Below, in pieces: positions 14,401 to 26,400 of a stretch of DNA of 62,000 nucleotides (position 1 is the first letter of the stretch; every line of letters starts with the position of its first letter). Source of the stretch: Branchiostoma floridae (Eukaryota; Chordata; Leptocardii; Amphioxiformes; Branchiostomatidae); assembly GCF_000003815.2 (NCBI RefSeq), contig NC_049981.1:14349729-14411728 (forward strand), given 5' to 3'. Under the pieces are notes generated by a model, which was not told where the DNA came from, made no database searches, and saw only the letters and a program-made list of their open reading frames with translations. Made by a program: the position numbers and the translations under genes.

Positions 14401-17400
14401 ATTAGCAGGGCTGACATTAAGTCCTCTGCATACTTGCTGTTTGAAAGTCTTCATGTTGTTTTGATGAGTGAGTCTCCTTCAATCCAGTCAATAAATGCAG
14501 TTGTTAATGAAGGTGCCCCTGAAATAGATAGGGAAAGTAGAGGCATGAAGTGCACTACAGGGCAAGTGTTCATTTGAGGTTTGCTGACAAGAAGGATTCC
14601 TGCTGGGTGGTGTTTGGCTAAATAAAGTTACATATGTGTTTTTTTAGCATTGTAAACAAAACCCTACATAGCACAGAAAACGTTCACAACTTGTCAAGAA
14701 CAATTATACTTGAGCATCAATGAATTTTGATTTTTGAGTGGGGAATGGAGTATTAGACTTGTAGTCATAGTGCAGATTTACTTCACTCCTTATTTACGCA
14801 TCTATAATAATTGAGTATGGTCTTTTGAAAGATCCTTCTAACTTGAATGTGTTAAAGTTAGATTTTAAGGCAAAAATATGTGAGACATATACTGCAAGTC
14901 TTTCTGTCCTCTAGGGCACTTTACACAGTCCATTAGAGGTTTTGCCTGGCCATCAACAGTCCTAGGAATTTGCCTGTATATACCCATCCACCATCACTTT
15001 GCAGTGGCCCATGTTGTTAACACAGCCAAAAGTGCTGTTCTCCACCTCTTAAAGAGAATGGTCTTGAAGGGAAGCTATTTCCTGCACTCTGCATGCAGGT
15101 TTAATGTGATGTGTCGGCCAAGGTTTAACATAAATTTCTGCACCAGAGAAAAACAGTCTATGTGGTAGGAAAGAAAGAGAATCCATCAATTTAGGTAGAA
15201 AACATTGTTCCTGTATCAGGTGTGATCCTAAAATTCACAAAGCCCTGGATAAAGATTCAGAAGCTTTCAAAATCGTAGCTGATAACTTTTCTCATTTTTG
15301 TGTGACTGTGTATCCTTTAGTTTTAAAGGTGGTGATTTTGATGAATGCTCTTAAATTTGAGAACAAGAAGCCATATTGGTTTAGTCTTGTATCTTCCACC
15401 CAAATATTGGCTTTCTGTGTGCCCAAATGGATAGGAAATGCCTCACCAAGTTTTCTAGCCCTGATCTCGGCTCTCTGTCTTTACCAGTGCGTATCCGCAG
15501 TGGGCTTTAGTATCAATACCATATATCTGCCAGGCTGGGATATTACTACAATCTAGACCCTGTGGTTTATATTGCTTGCCGAAGCTAAATCATGGTTTGA
15601 ATGTGATAGGGACGTGCGAATCCTCCGACTTGATGTTGCGCTTGATAGGATTTGCGGGAGATCCTTCTAAAATTAAAGTGCTTTATATGCCACCAGGCAG
15701 TCGTTATATCTGGAGGCAATGTGAACATTTTAAAATGGTTCTTGTTTCACTGCATGAAAAAATTAAGTGAAGAAGGAGAAATTAAAGAGTTTGAAAGGAT
15801 TCTTTGCAACTAGCAATGACATTTTAAGATGTAAGTTTTCTTCAAATGATTGAATGAACTTTGGGTTACAGAATGACTGAAGAGAGTCCATCAGTAGTTA
15901 CTTAGTATTTTGTGTGGTATCATTGCATTCCTGCACTTCTGATTATTGATATCTATATTCAACCTGATTATTGATTATCAATAGAGCTGCTGCCAGCTGC
16001 ATTCTTGTTCTCTAAAATTCAGTAGAAAATGGCAGAACAGACATCCTTTATGGCAGGTCTTCTTCCTTAATCTTGTTGCCAAACTTCAAAAACCCAATCA
16101 GAAAGGAGGGAAAGTAGTATGTACATGCAGGCATGGCAAACCAATGCTTTTAAAGCATGTAATTTGATGGGGTAGCTCTTAGAGTGAATTCTAAATGAAA
16201 GTTACATTTCTAAATGGTATAATCCTACTGCAAATACCAATATTGAACATCAGGACAAATTGTATTTTTAATCTTGAGTAACTGTTGCAGTTATTTGATA
16301 TTACCACGAAGTAGGGAAGTTGCTATCAGTACATGCCTTTTATACCTCCACCTCCACTGTCTTGTAATTATTACCAAACCATAAAAACCAAAGGCCTTTG
16401 ATGATCTTGTAGTAAAATCTGCACATAAAGATGCTGAAAGCATATTCGGAGAGTCCAGTTTGCTAATGACCCATGTCCTTGCCGTGCATCTCACACTGTA
16501 ACATATTACTGAGCATCCAGCTCCTTCAGAGTGATTGTCTGAACCCTGCGAGGTGTGACGCCACCTTTTGTTACCTTTTCTGGCAGTAATTTTGTCAGGA
16601 AGGATGTTGGACACGACCAACAGAAGGCATTCGCACGCTTGGAAAATACTGTTGCTTTGACAAATGGGATGCTTCCTCCAAATGCTAATAGAAGGTGGAT
16701 GCAATGTATTCCATTGAACAAAAAGTATTTGTTATTTCTGTTTTTCTGAGCTTACCTGAAACTACTCCAGCATACATGTATAATACATTCAATAGTCGTG
16801 TTTGATAGATTCAAACTTGAACTGTTGAACGCATCAAACACATATTGGAAAATATGTAAGAAGCAAAATAATTAGTTTAAGATGTGTGTTGATTGTAATT
16901 TTACACTGTGTATTGTATCTATTTTCTCCCCCGGAAGAGTAGCAGTCACTCAAAAAGAGAGACAAACACCAAGAAATACCAATTGAAATGCAATGTTACC
17001 TAAGTGGGGGTTATGTTGGCACGAACTTATCAAACTTTTGTCCCTCTTATAGTTATACAGACTCAATTGTATAGAATATACTACATTTTTGTATGAAATA
17101 TCAAGTATGGTCATATCAGTGCCAAGGGCTTGATCTGTTCTTCCAAATTCTTCCAAATCCTTCTTCCATTTCTGAAAGAAGAAAAGAAAAAAAGAAATAG
17201 CCCAAGATGACTAGTAAATACACCGACACACAATCTAAGTCAGGCTGAAATCTTTTTGCAGTAACAAATGGGCCAACCATTGAAATCGAAAGATGAGAAG
17301 TGGTTGTGGGAACCCGCCCTTGAGCCGATGTCATCGCCAAATCTAATTAGAAGTGGGAAGTGTCGGCCAACTGTGGCTCAGAGCTGCCCGGAGGTCATAC

Positions 17401-20400
17401 CAGGTTGGATGAGTTAAGACCAAGGCAGAATGGAGCAGGATCTTTGCGCGGTTCATTTATCTGCAGTACACTAGCTTCAGGGGGTGGACGGACCTCTGTG
17501 GGTTGCTGATGAATGGAAACATTCCTCGCCATATACTTATGGTGTAAATGGAGTCCATCAAAGTAATGTACTGTTTGAAATCATGGAAGGTCTGTGAAGA
17601 ACAGTGCCGGCTGCACTCAAGTAGTCTGCTTTGAAGTCATTAGTAAAAAAAATAAATGTATTCATCCTTGTTGCTATTCATCAAACAGTATACATTTTAA
17701 GTACTATACTATGTCTACTTACTCCTGTAAAATCTGACCTTAAAAAATCGTCTGCTATAAATTATTTTAATGTATGTAGTATGTTGTGATTTTCATAATT
17801 GTAAGCCCAGTAGCAATCATTCCATCCACAGCAAAAAAATGCCCTCAAAACATATGAATGGTCTATTTCAGCTGACACAGATAGAGGTGACCTTTATTTC
17901 TTTTCTGGCCAGTTTGATCTTGAATGACCTGTTCAAATGAGAAGCCTCAGATTGCCCTGGAAGTGACATGTGTCTGTTACCATCCAGGTGCACATGTAGC
18001 AGCATGTATCATTTATTCTCAGTTTTTCCAAAGAATCAGACCTTGTCAATTGTTGTTTCCAGTTGTCATTCTCTAAAACTTTATATTGCACCCTTTTACA
18101 ACCATCATATGGCAACTCAGTTGTCTTTATTTTTTATTTTATTTTAGAAACAGCATTCTACAAATAGAGTGGCAGTAGTACAAGTCTAACCTTTGCATCT
18201 GGACCAAGAGCCTGGGAGTTTGGAGTTTGAATCCCAGATTTTTTTGCTCATCAAACATACATGGTACTGAGGAATGGCTTGCAGTCCTTGTTGTATTTCC
18301 TTGCTTTGCTTAAGAGACAACTAGAAAAAACAGGCAGGCCGTGAAGTACAACTACACAGCTTTCAGTACCATGGAAAGCTCAAAGTTAGATTCAGTCCAC
18401 AAATGAACAAGCTGGCAGCGATGCAATATGAAAAAGATTTCCCCTGTACAGTGAAGCCATAGAGACTGCTGTCTTGTCATGTCTTTGCTCTTGAACTGTG
18501 AGAAATTAGCATTTCAGAGAGGTAAAATGGTTCAAGATCACCTTCACATTCATGCATTTTTTTCTCTGCAATTCCTAAATGCCTTAGTTGACTCTTGACT
18601 TTGTAGTTTTCCATGTACAAGGCTTTGGGAATGCCAAACAAATGCCATTCCAGCTTCTATCCCCTTTGTCAGATTCCCCTGTGAAGAACCATTGGTTTGG
18701 CAAAAATTGGCTTCTCCTTTTGGATGGCAGATTTGGGGATGAGTAATGGAAACTATCTCGTGATGAATGCGACGGGAGCTGGACAATTTCGACGTAATAG
18801 CCTCAGCATTGACCTGTGGGAAAGTCGGATCTACCACGGGTCGTGTATTCCTCTTCCTAAGCCAAGTCTTTATTAGATGAGTCGGTCATTGCTGTGCAGT
18901 ACTGACATGTGTAATGTAGATGGATGGATGGGGTTAAGGGTGGCACACTCAGGAAACCAGAATGTTGGGAAATTTATCTTCTGTTGTCCCCACACTAGGA
19001 TGATTAAGAAGGTGAATATTTTGGCTTGGTTGTGAGATTTGAAGCCTTGAAAATGACTTATACATAGTGGAGGAGTTACCTTCTGAAGTAGCCTGTATCA
19101 ATGAAAGAAAGCAGTGTTTACAAAGACTGAAAGAGTTCCTAGGTTCTAATATAAAAACTGCAAGCACACTCTATCTATAATTACTGAGAACCTTGTGATG
19201 AAATAATAACATATAATGGAACAAAGTTTGTACTTAATGGAAGTTTTGTGCCATCTGGTCTATCCAGTCATCTTTTAAATAGCTTTGCAAGCTGTGAGTG
19301 TCTTCAATGTTGTTCAGGGTAAACATTTTTCTGTAAAGTAGGAGACAAGAACTTCTCTCAAAGTGCAAAAAGAGGAAAGGCACTTTTTAACTTTGAAAGA
19401 AGTCATAATGGTTGAAGACACAGGTGTGGTGTGTTAATTTGCATAAGTTGCCCTTCTTGCGTTCATGGTGATACATGACACAGAATGGCTGGCATTTTGC
19501 AGAGGTGTAAGGTTTCAACCACTTGTTCTCCCAATTCCATGCCTACTTCTAAATTTTACTTGTGATTTCATGGTGCATATTGCATATTATAAGTGGCTCA
19601 GGGTGACAAAGGTTGATGTCTCAGAAAGACCATGCAGAAGATACCACTCTTCCATAAACAGGGCTTTCAGACACACTTATGCTTAAAATCTTGTTATCTT
19701 GGCAAGCAGCATGCTTCTATTGCATTGGTAATGTCCTGGGTAGTCAAGGCCCAGAAGGCATCTCACAGCAGCAGCCGATTCAGCACTGAGGACAACACTA
19801 TAGCAACAAATTCGATATTCTTACAGCTTTAATGTCAGAGATACGTTGCACGGGCCAAGTCAGCTTCATCCTGGATACATGTATTGAATTATGCTGCTGA
19901 ATGGTATTTCATACAAACTACAACATTTTGAAGCATGGATGGATGGTTGGGTTGCATACCTAAACCTAATATCAGGTATGGGTCCTAGCGCAGAGGTTAA
20001 GGTTCAGGTCCGGACTTGTACTTGTACCTGTACATTCTGACAATGTGACCTGTGGTCTTCAAACAGTTGACAGCATGTTAGTACCCAAATAACTTTGGTG
20101 GTATTGTGCTGGTACTGGGTATCAGTACACAGTTGTAAATGGTGGTTTAAGGAGAAGATTCAGCACCAGGGACAGGACCTGTAAGGATGTATAAATGTTG
20201 TTTCTTAGAGATTAATGCAACTTAACCCATTTCATCTCTATATTTACATGGCTCTTACTCTCGACATAGGCCTAAAATGTCATTGATGTAAGCTGCAGAA
20301 GTTGAAGCCCTAGTTGTTATATATAATATACTTGGTAAACATTTTAAGCTCCTTATTCTTAATCTCTATCCTGCTGACGATGCATCCTTCCCAGAGGAAA

Positions 20401-23400
20401 GAGTTTTTGTTAGATATAGCAATGAGACTTCCCTGTATGCAGAGGACATAGGTACATCTTGATAGGCGAGGCGCGACATTAATGCCTCGCCTATGGGATG
20501 GCGTGAAATGTACGTGACAAGCTGACAAAACGTGTGGAAGTAACTGTCATCAAGATATAATGGGGAGTAAATATCTGTGAAATCACACAAATCGGGGTGG
20601 GTGTGGGTAGTTTTGGAACGCTTACAGTGGTAGTTGGAATGCTAATATGGAATTGTTACCCCTGTTTGCTATAGAAAGGGATTGGTAGTACGTTTGTATT
20701 GGTCACAGGGTTAGGTAGCAGGGAGAAGGTTAAATGAGGCAGCGGCCAATTACGATGCCCTTTGTCATCCTTAATGTTCCAAGTAAGCCCCTGCATGTAT
20801 TATACATACTCCATTATTCAAGATAAACCCTACTTGCCAAATGGAACTGGTAAAATATATTGAGGTACCAAATGAACTTTTGCTTGGGCCGACTTAGACA
20901 GAGTTTATCTGTATACATATAAGTTTATAGCCAAAGCCATCAATTATAGAAATGTTATTAGTGATATTTTACAGACTTTGGGAGTTTGTGTTGTTGTCCA
21001 GTTGCACTATAGACCCATAAGCTGGTTCATAGTTTAAACTGCACATGTTCAGCAAGGTGCATTGTGGGCAATATGTCAAAGGTTAACACTCCCAACAAAC
21101 AGATCTTTTCCTGACCATGTTTGATATGTCCAGATATGTTATGTCTCAGGTTTGACAGATTATCCATGGCACAATGCGTCTTGCGGTGTATATGATGCAT
21201 TCTTGTGCTTTGCTACATAGGTGAAAGCAGGAAAAATTCTATCTTGTCTTTCTTGACCATGGGGATGTTGCAAGCTCATGGCTCAAAGTTAAAAACATTT
21301 TGAGATTAAAGACAAAAATATCTACAGCTGATTTTGCAAGCTCTGAGAATACAGGCTTTGTTGTATGAGTTGCATAGGCCAGAAAACAAGAAATGAAGTA
21401 TTTTAACAATTGTATTGCTGCAGTTATCTTTAGTCAAAAAGATGGAAGTGCCAATTTCTTAAGAAATAGATCTAACACAAGCAAGTCTGTTATTGGGCCA
21501 ACATCATCTGTGCAGGAAGGAGGTATATCTTATCACATTCAGCTACCTGTTGAGACATAGGGAAATGGGTTCCACTGATTCTGCTGTAGAGGTCAACATA
21601 AAAGACATACGACCTTGAGTTATCAGATACTGCTGTCTACACTTGGCTTTTCTCATGGCACAAGCTCTGGGATCTTCACAACCTGGAATAGAGAGCAACC
21701 GCCGTTTGTGTTAGATGTCAAAAGTTTGCATAAAAAGTCCCGTGTAGATGGAAATTCCATGGTCAGATTGAAAGTGTGCGTCATTGACGGGAACGATAAT
21801 GCTGGAGAAGGTTAGATGGGAGGCGTTGGCATGTGTCAAGAGATGAGCATCTTGTCAGCGGGGCTGCCGTAAGATAACGCGGTGTCAGAGCACCGCGGGT
21901 TAACAGGGCCGTGAATAAAACATGTGGAGTGGGTCCGTGTGCAAACTATCTACGGCAAGATCAGCAGAAGTACTTGGCGGGGTGTACTGCAGGGAGAGAT
22001 AGGACTCATGCCAGGAGGACCCAGAACAGTTTGTTAAAATTGGCTAAAACATCAGGAGGCACTTAGAGATCAACATCACAGTGGGGAGAGCAACAAACAT
22101 GAGGAAAGAGACTAGCCTTTAGCCAGATTACTGAATAATTGGCATACACATGGAAGGCAGAATCTTTTAGCACCGGTATTGGAAATTGGAATGGACGGTT
22201 CTCGGCCCTGCAAACAACATTTGATGCAAGTTATTGACAACGTTTATAGCACCAGCCAAATGTATTCTGCCAAATGTATGTTAAATCAAGATTTGATAAA
22301 ACACTTTTCTTTGGCTATACAACAAGTGAAAAAGGTTGGAAAGGATACATTTATTGAAATGGTATGTAAGGAATGATTGAAGTCTGTTTATTGAAGTGTC
22401 TAAGCAGTACATTTGTCAAAAACCTGTGGCTTTGCAGGAAGTAAATATTTCAGAAGGCTATTAATAGTTATAGGCCCAATACATATCAGACTCCAAAGGT
22501 AATCAAAGGTCACGACCTGAGACCCACAATGCCTCAGTCCAGTTACTGAGACTTCCCCAGGCAGATCTCGATGCGATGCGAGGTTGGTGAACTTTGGCCC
22601 TAAATGTGGGAAGTTTAAACCCCTGGAGCTATAAATGCGCGGCTATTTTGCGAAGTGAGGTTTTATAGATCATGGAAAAGGTTGACATGAAGGGCTCTGG
22701 CGTGGAAGAAGGTCAGAAACAAGTCCCAAAGCACTGTTTAATATCTGTGCACTGCATTGGAAGGAAAATTAACTTAAAGGCAAAGAAGGTTGGGTTTGAA
22801 GGGCTCTGTAAGCAGGCTTTTAGCTAGGAATTTTTTTTAGGGTGTACATCTGTAATGTGTTGTACTCTCCGCACTGCGCGGCGGAGCCGCGCGACGAGCG
22901 CCGAAGGCGCGAGCATTGTAGGGGGGTCCGGGGGTATCCTCCCCCGGAAAATTTTTAAATTTAAAGCCTCTGAAATGCTATTTCCTGCATTTTGAAGTAG
23001 AATATAGCCAAATTTTTGTCTTTGCTGCATTACTACTTTTGTCCTGAGAAAGGGAGGTATGTGTTCTTGATTAGAGGTGGGTATGGCTTAAAGAATGCAT
23101 GAGGTAATTTTCAAGTAATACAACACTGATTCCTTACAAATTACAATATAATGTTTCATGAGTTAATACATACAATCAGAGAGAGTAAATTAACCTCACT
23201 GCTAAAGGTGATGTTACATTATGTAACAACAGCAAGCTAAAGAAGTCTACAAGAAAATCTGCAAACCAACAGAGGAGAAAGTGTAGCCAGGACTGCCAGG
23301 TACATCTTATATTTCTTTTGTGTATCTACTCTGTTAAGAACATAGCTGAAAATAAATGCACTGAAAAGTTTCTTGTAGCCTGTAACATCAGCGTTAACTT

Positions 23401-26400
23401 TACACAGTACAGAAAAATATGTGTACAAACATTTAATTCATCGAAAATATATAGCAGAAAAGATGTGCTCCAAGGGCAAATTAAGCGAAATTTTCTCAAC
23501 AAACAACATCCATTTATCAATATTTTGAAAATAAAGACTGCAACAAAAGTAATATCTCAAGTTACCGTGAAAAAATCGCGACCTCCGTTCAACATTTTCT
23601 ACGAATTCAGTGCCGAAACCGCCCCCCTCCCCAGTATGTCATCGTCACATTAGCTGTTGTTTTTCCCACATTCCACCGACAAACAAGCAAAAGAAAACCT
23701 CCAAAACAATCCTATACATGTACTTATCACCAATGACTTCAGGCATTCGACGAGTTTTCGTAAACAAATCAAAGTTTTAACGCTTTCCTGCGTGATTTTT
23801 CCCGCGAAAACAGCGGGGATATCAGATATTCCACCAATAATGGCGCCCGGGCGCGCTACGTCACGCCGAAATGGCCAATGGGGTGCGACTCTCGCGAGAT
23901 GTGAGTTGGTGCGAGATTGCGCGAGACTTGAGGTAGAATCACCCAAAATGGCGGCTCGGTGCTCGGCGCTCGGCCCGGAATCGGCGAATTTTGAACTTTG
24001 AGCGAAGTTTCCGGGGGAAAATAAGGGCGTACAGAAGCCGTACATCCAAAAAACAGGGCGTACATTTTGTGATATTTTTATTAAAGGGCGTACATTGTAC
24101 GCCCGTACGCATTGCTAGCTAAAAGCCTGTCTGTAAGAGAAGTCTACTCTGAAAGTGTAGGGGAATATCTTAACAGATAAAACCAGTGGAAAATGGCTTT
24201 CTTCTTATTGATTTTCAAGTCAATCAATCATTTTTATGGATACAGAATGTATGATCCAATGTATTGTTGATTTTATTCTCCAAAGCTAAAAGGATGGGAA
24301 TCAGTTTTCCTGTCACGCTGTAGGCAAAGAGTGCACTTTCATTATTTTCCATCATGTTAGAGGGATGAAGAGAGATAGAACTAACATTTTCCAGTTTCCC
24401 TTCTTGTGTAAACTTGACAAAGAGGTTGTAAGAAATAGATCAGGGTCAGTGACAATTTATGTGGACGCAGAATGCTGGAATGAAGCATATAAACCCCACA
24501 GGTCATATTTAAAAGAAGCCATGAATATAAGAATCAAGTATGATAGCCAATACAGATGGATATAAACTTTTCATTTGTCAGCTTTGATTGAAATACACTT
24601 TTACAGATTGAAGGTTATCATAGAAAGTTTAGCTATATTATTAATGTGTCCAATCAGAAAGTATTTGACAGATTATACATCTTCAACATCCCATGCTTGA
24701 TTGTGTGGTGCTCAGATTCAAGAATAAGTGAAGTGTGATGTAGTGGCTGTGAAATCTTCTTGTCGCAGTAATGACTTAGACAAATCATCAGTGGCAGGGA
24801 GTATTGATTGTTGTAGTACAGTACATCCATCTCAAATCCCCCCCCCNNNNNNNNNNNNNNNNNNNNNNNNNNNNNNNNNNNNNNNNNNNNNNNNNNNNNN
24901 NNNNNNNNNNNNNNNNNNNNNNNNNNNNNNNNNNNNNNNNNNNNNNNNNNNNNNNNNNNNNNNNNNNNNNNNNNNNNNNNNNNNNNNNNNNNNNNNNNNN
25001 NNNNNNNNNNNNNNNNNNNNNNNNNNNNNNNNNNNNNNNNNNNNNNNNNNNNNNNNNNNNNNNNNNNNNNNNNNNNNNNNNNNNNNNNNNNNNNNNNNNN
25101 NNNNNNNNNNNNNNNNNNNNNNNNNNNNNNNNNNNNNNNNNNNNNNNNNNNNNNNNNNNNNNNNNNNNNNNNNNNNNNNNNNNNNNNNNNNNNNNNNNNN
25201 NNNNNNNNNNNNNNNNNNNNNNNNNNNNNNNNNNTGCGGAGATGTGGTGGTGGTAGTTAAACTAAGGGCAGGAAGCGTACGTTTATCAACAAGGGAGCAA
25301 GGAAATACCTCATAGGAAATTCTGTTAAGGTAGTAATATCCTAGCACTATATTAACTCTGCTGCAAAGTGTTGCCAGATTATGTTGTCTATTCATAGTCT
25401 GGTGAATACAGCCTACATAGGTGGTAAAAGAAGCTTAAATCTGAATGAATGGTCTTTCAAATTTTCTTGGAGAAAAACTAAGAATTGATTACATACAAAT
25501 GTACATATGTATGCATATAAATAGGTATACATTGTACTTGCATTCATTGTACAATTCCCCTGGTAAGAAGGTGGTCAACCCTGAAGGTGATCATCCATAC
25601 ATGTAATTACACTGCTAGAGGGGTGAAGTCAAATGGAGATATGTGTACCCTATAGGGCAGCAATCATGAATAGTGAGACCTTCATAGGTATGGTGCCATT
25701 ACTGTTAAAAGTGCAGTTTGTTTTTTAATGTCCAAGAATGATTATCTTTAGATACTTCATTTTTTGAAAGATTGTAGAGAATGATAGAAATGCTCATTGA
25801 AAACCAAATGATGAGTTTGATTTGAATTAAGAATCTTTGTTCAAAATATACCTTTTATAAAAAGGTTTGGGTTGATATTATTTTGGAATCTTAAAATTAC
25901 AAAATTTATGACTGATACTACTAACTTTCAAATCCCTTATTGCTTTTGCAATAGGAAGGTATTAAGCCTTTATTAATATCTCGTTAATGGATCATAAGTC
26001 TTTGCTTGCAGAAAATGGCTAGTTTATTTGTAATTAGCATCCAAATGTTATCCGCTATTTCGTTGGATTGATTTTTCAAAGATAACAGTCTACATTATCC
26101 CCTGACCCACTTAAATAATGACCTCCACCATATCGACATAATGGAACCTTTATCCATATAATGACATCGCTATTTCAATTAACGCCCTATAAAATGATCT
26201 TATTACCTATTCATAGCATACACAAACGTATTACAGCTGAGGAAAAAGGCATTGAAATTTTGTACAGTTGGCATACAAGTTAAAAGTTTCACCCATGGAT
26301 GTTGATTAAGGGAAAGAAAAGACCTTTTAATGTTTTTATGAGCTTGGAAGTAAATTCTGATACATTCAGTATTTTTTTCTGCAATGGCCCCCCTCCCCCA

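Larger units (their letters stand above)
22813..24129. mobile_element. hAT-type non-autonomous DNA transposon (1317 bp)
   Basis: The element starts CAGGCTTTTAGCTAGGAAT, and its right end read in reverse starts CAGGCTTTTAGCTAGCAAT: 18 of 19 bases match. Perfect 8-bp duplications TCTGTAAG flank it. Terminal repeats starting CAGG with 8-bp duplications indicate the hAT superfamily. The subterminal regions carry GTAC-rich words (ggcgtaca at the right) and a run of three strong GC hairpins at the left (22876-22948). The open frames inside (about 111-131 codons on both strands, 23318-24045) show no transposase signature, so it looks non-autonomous. A CpG-rich promoter-like segment lies at 23834-23956. 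It sits in the intron between the FN3-3 and FN3-4 exons. Confidence 0.9.

Noticed and set aside
16291-16704. 137-codon open frame on the minus strand
   Set aside because: The longest uninterrupted frame free of N outside exon regions and the 53-kb pyrimidine tract, but with no recognisable domain, no splice context and intron-like composition. It could be a relic of a mobile element. Not called as a gene.
23650-24045. Opposing 114- and 131-codon frames inside the hAT element
   Set aside because: They lie on CpG-rich promoter-like sequence and show no transposase, zinc-finger or dimerisation motif. Overlapping frames on both strands suggest GC-driven openness.
22813-24129. Possible host gene promoter with a CpG island
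   Set aside because: The perfect terminal repeats and target duplication show that the CpG-rich block belongs to a transposon, not to a resident host promoter.
24728-25395. Open frames of 150-195 codons across the first N run
   Set aside because: They consist almost entirely of unknown residues; artefact of the gap.
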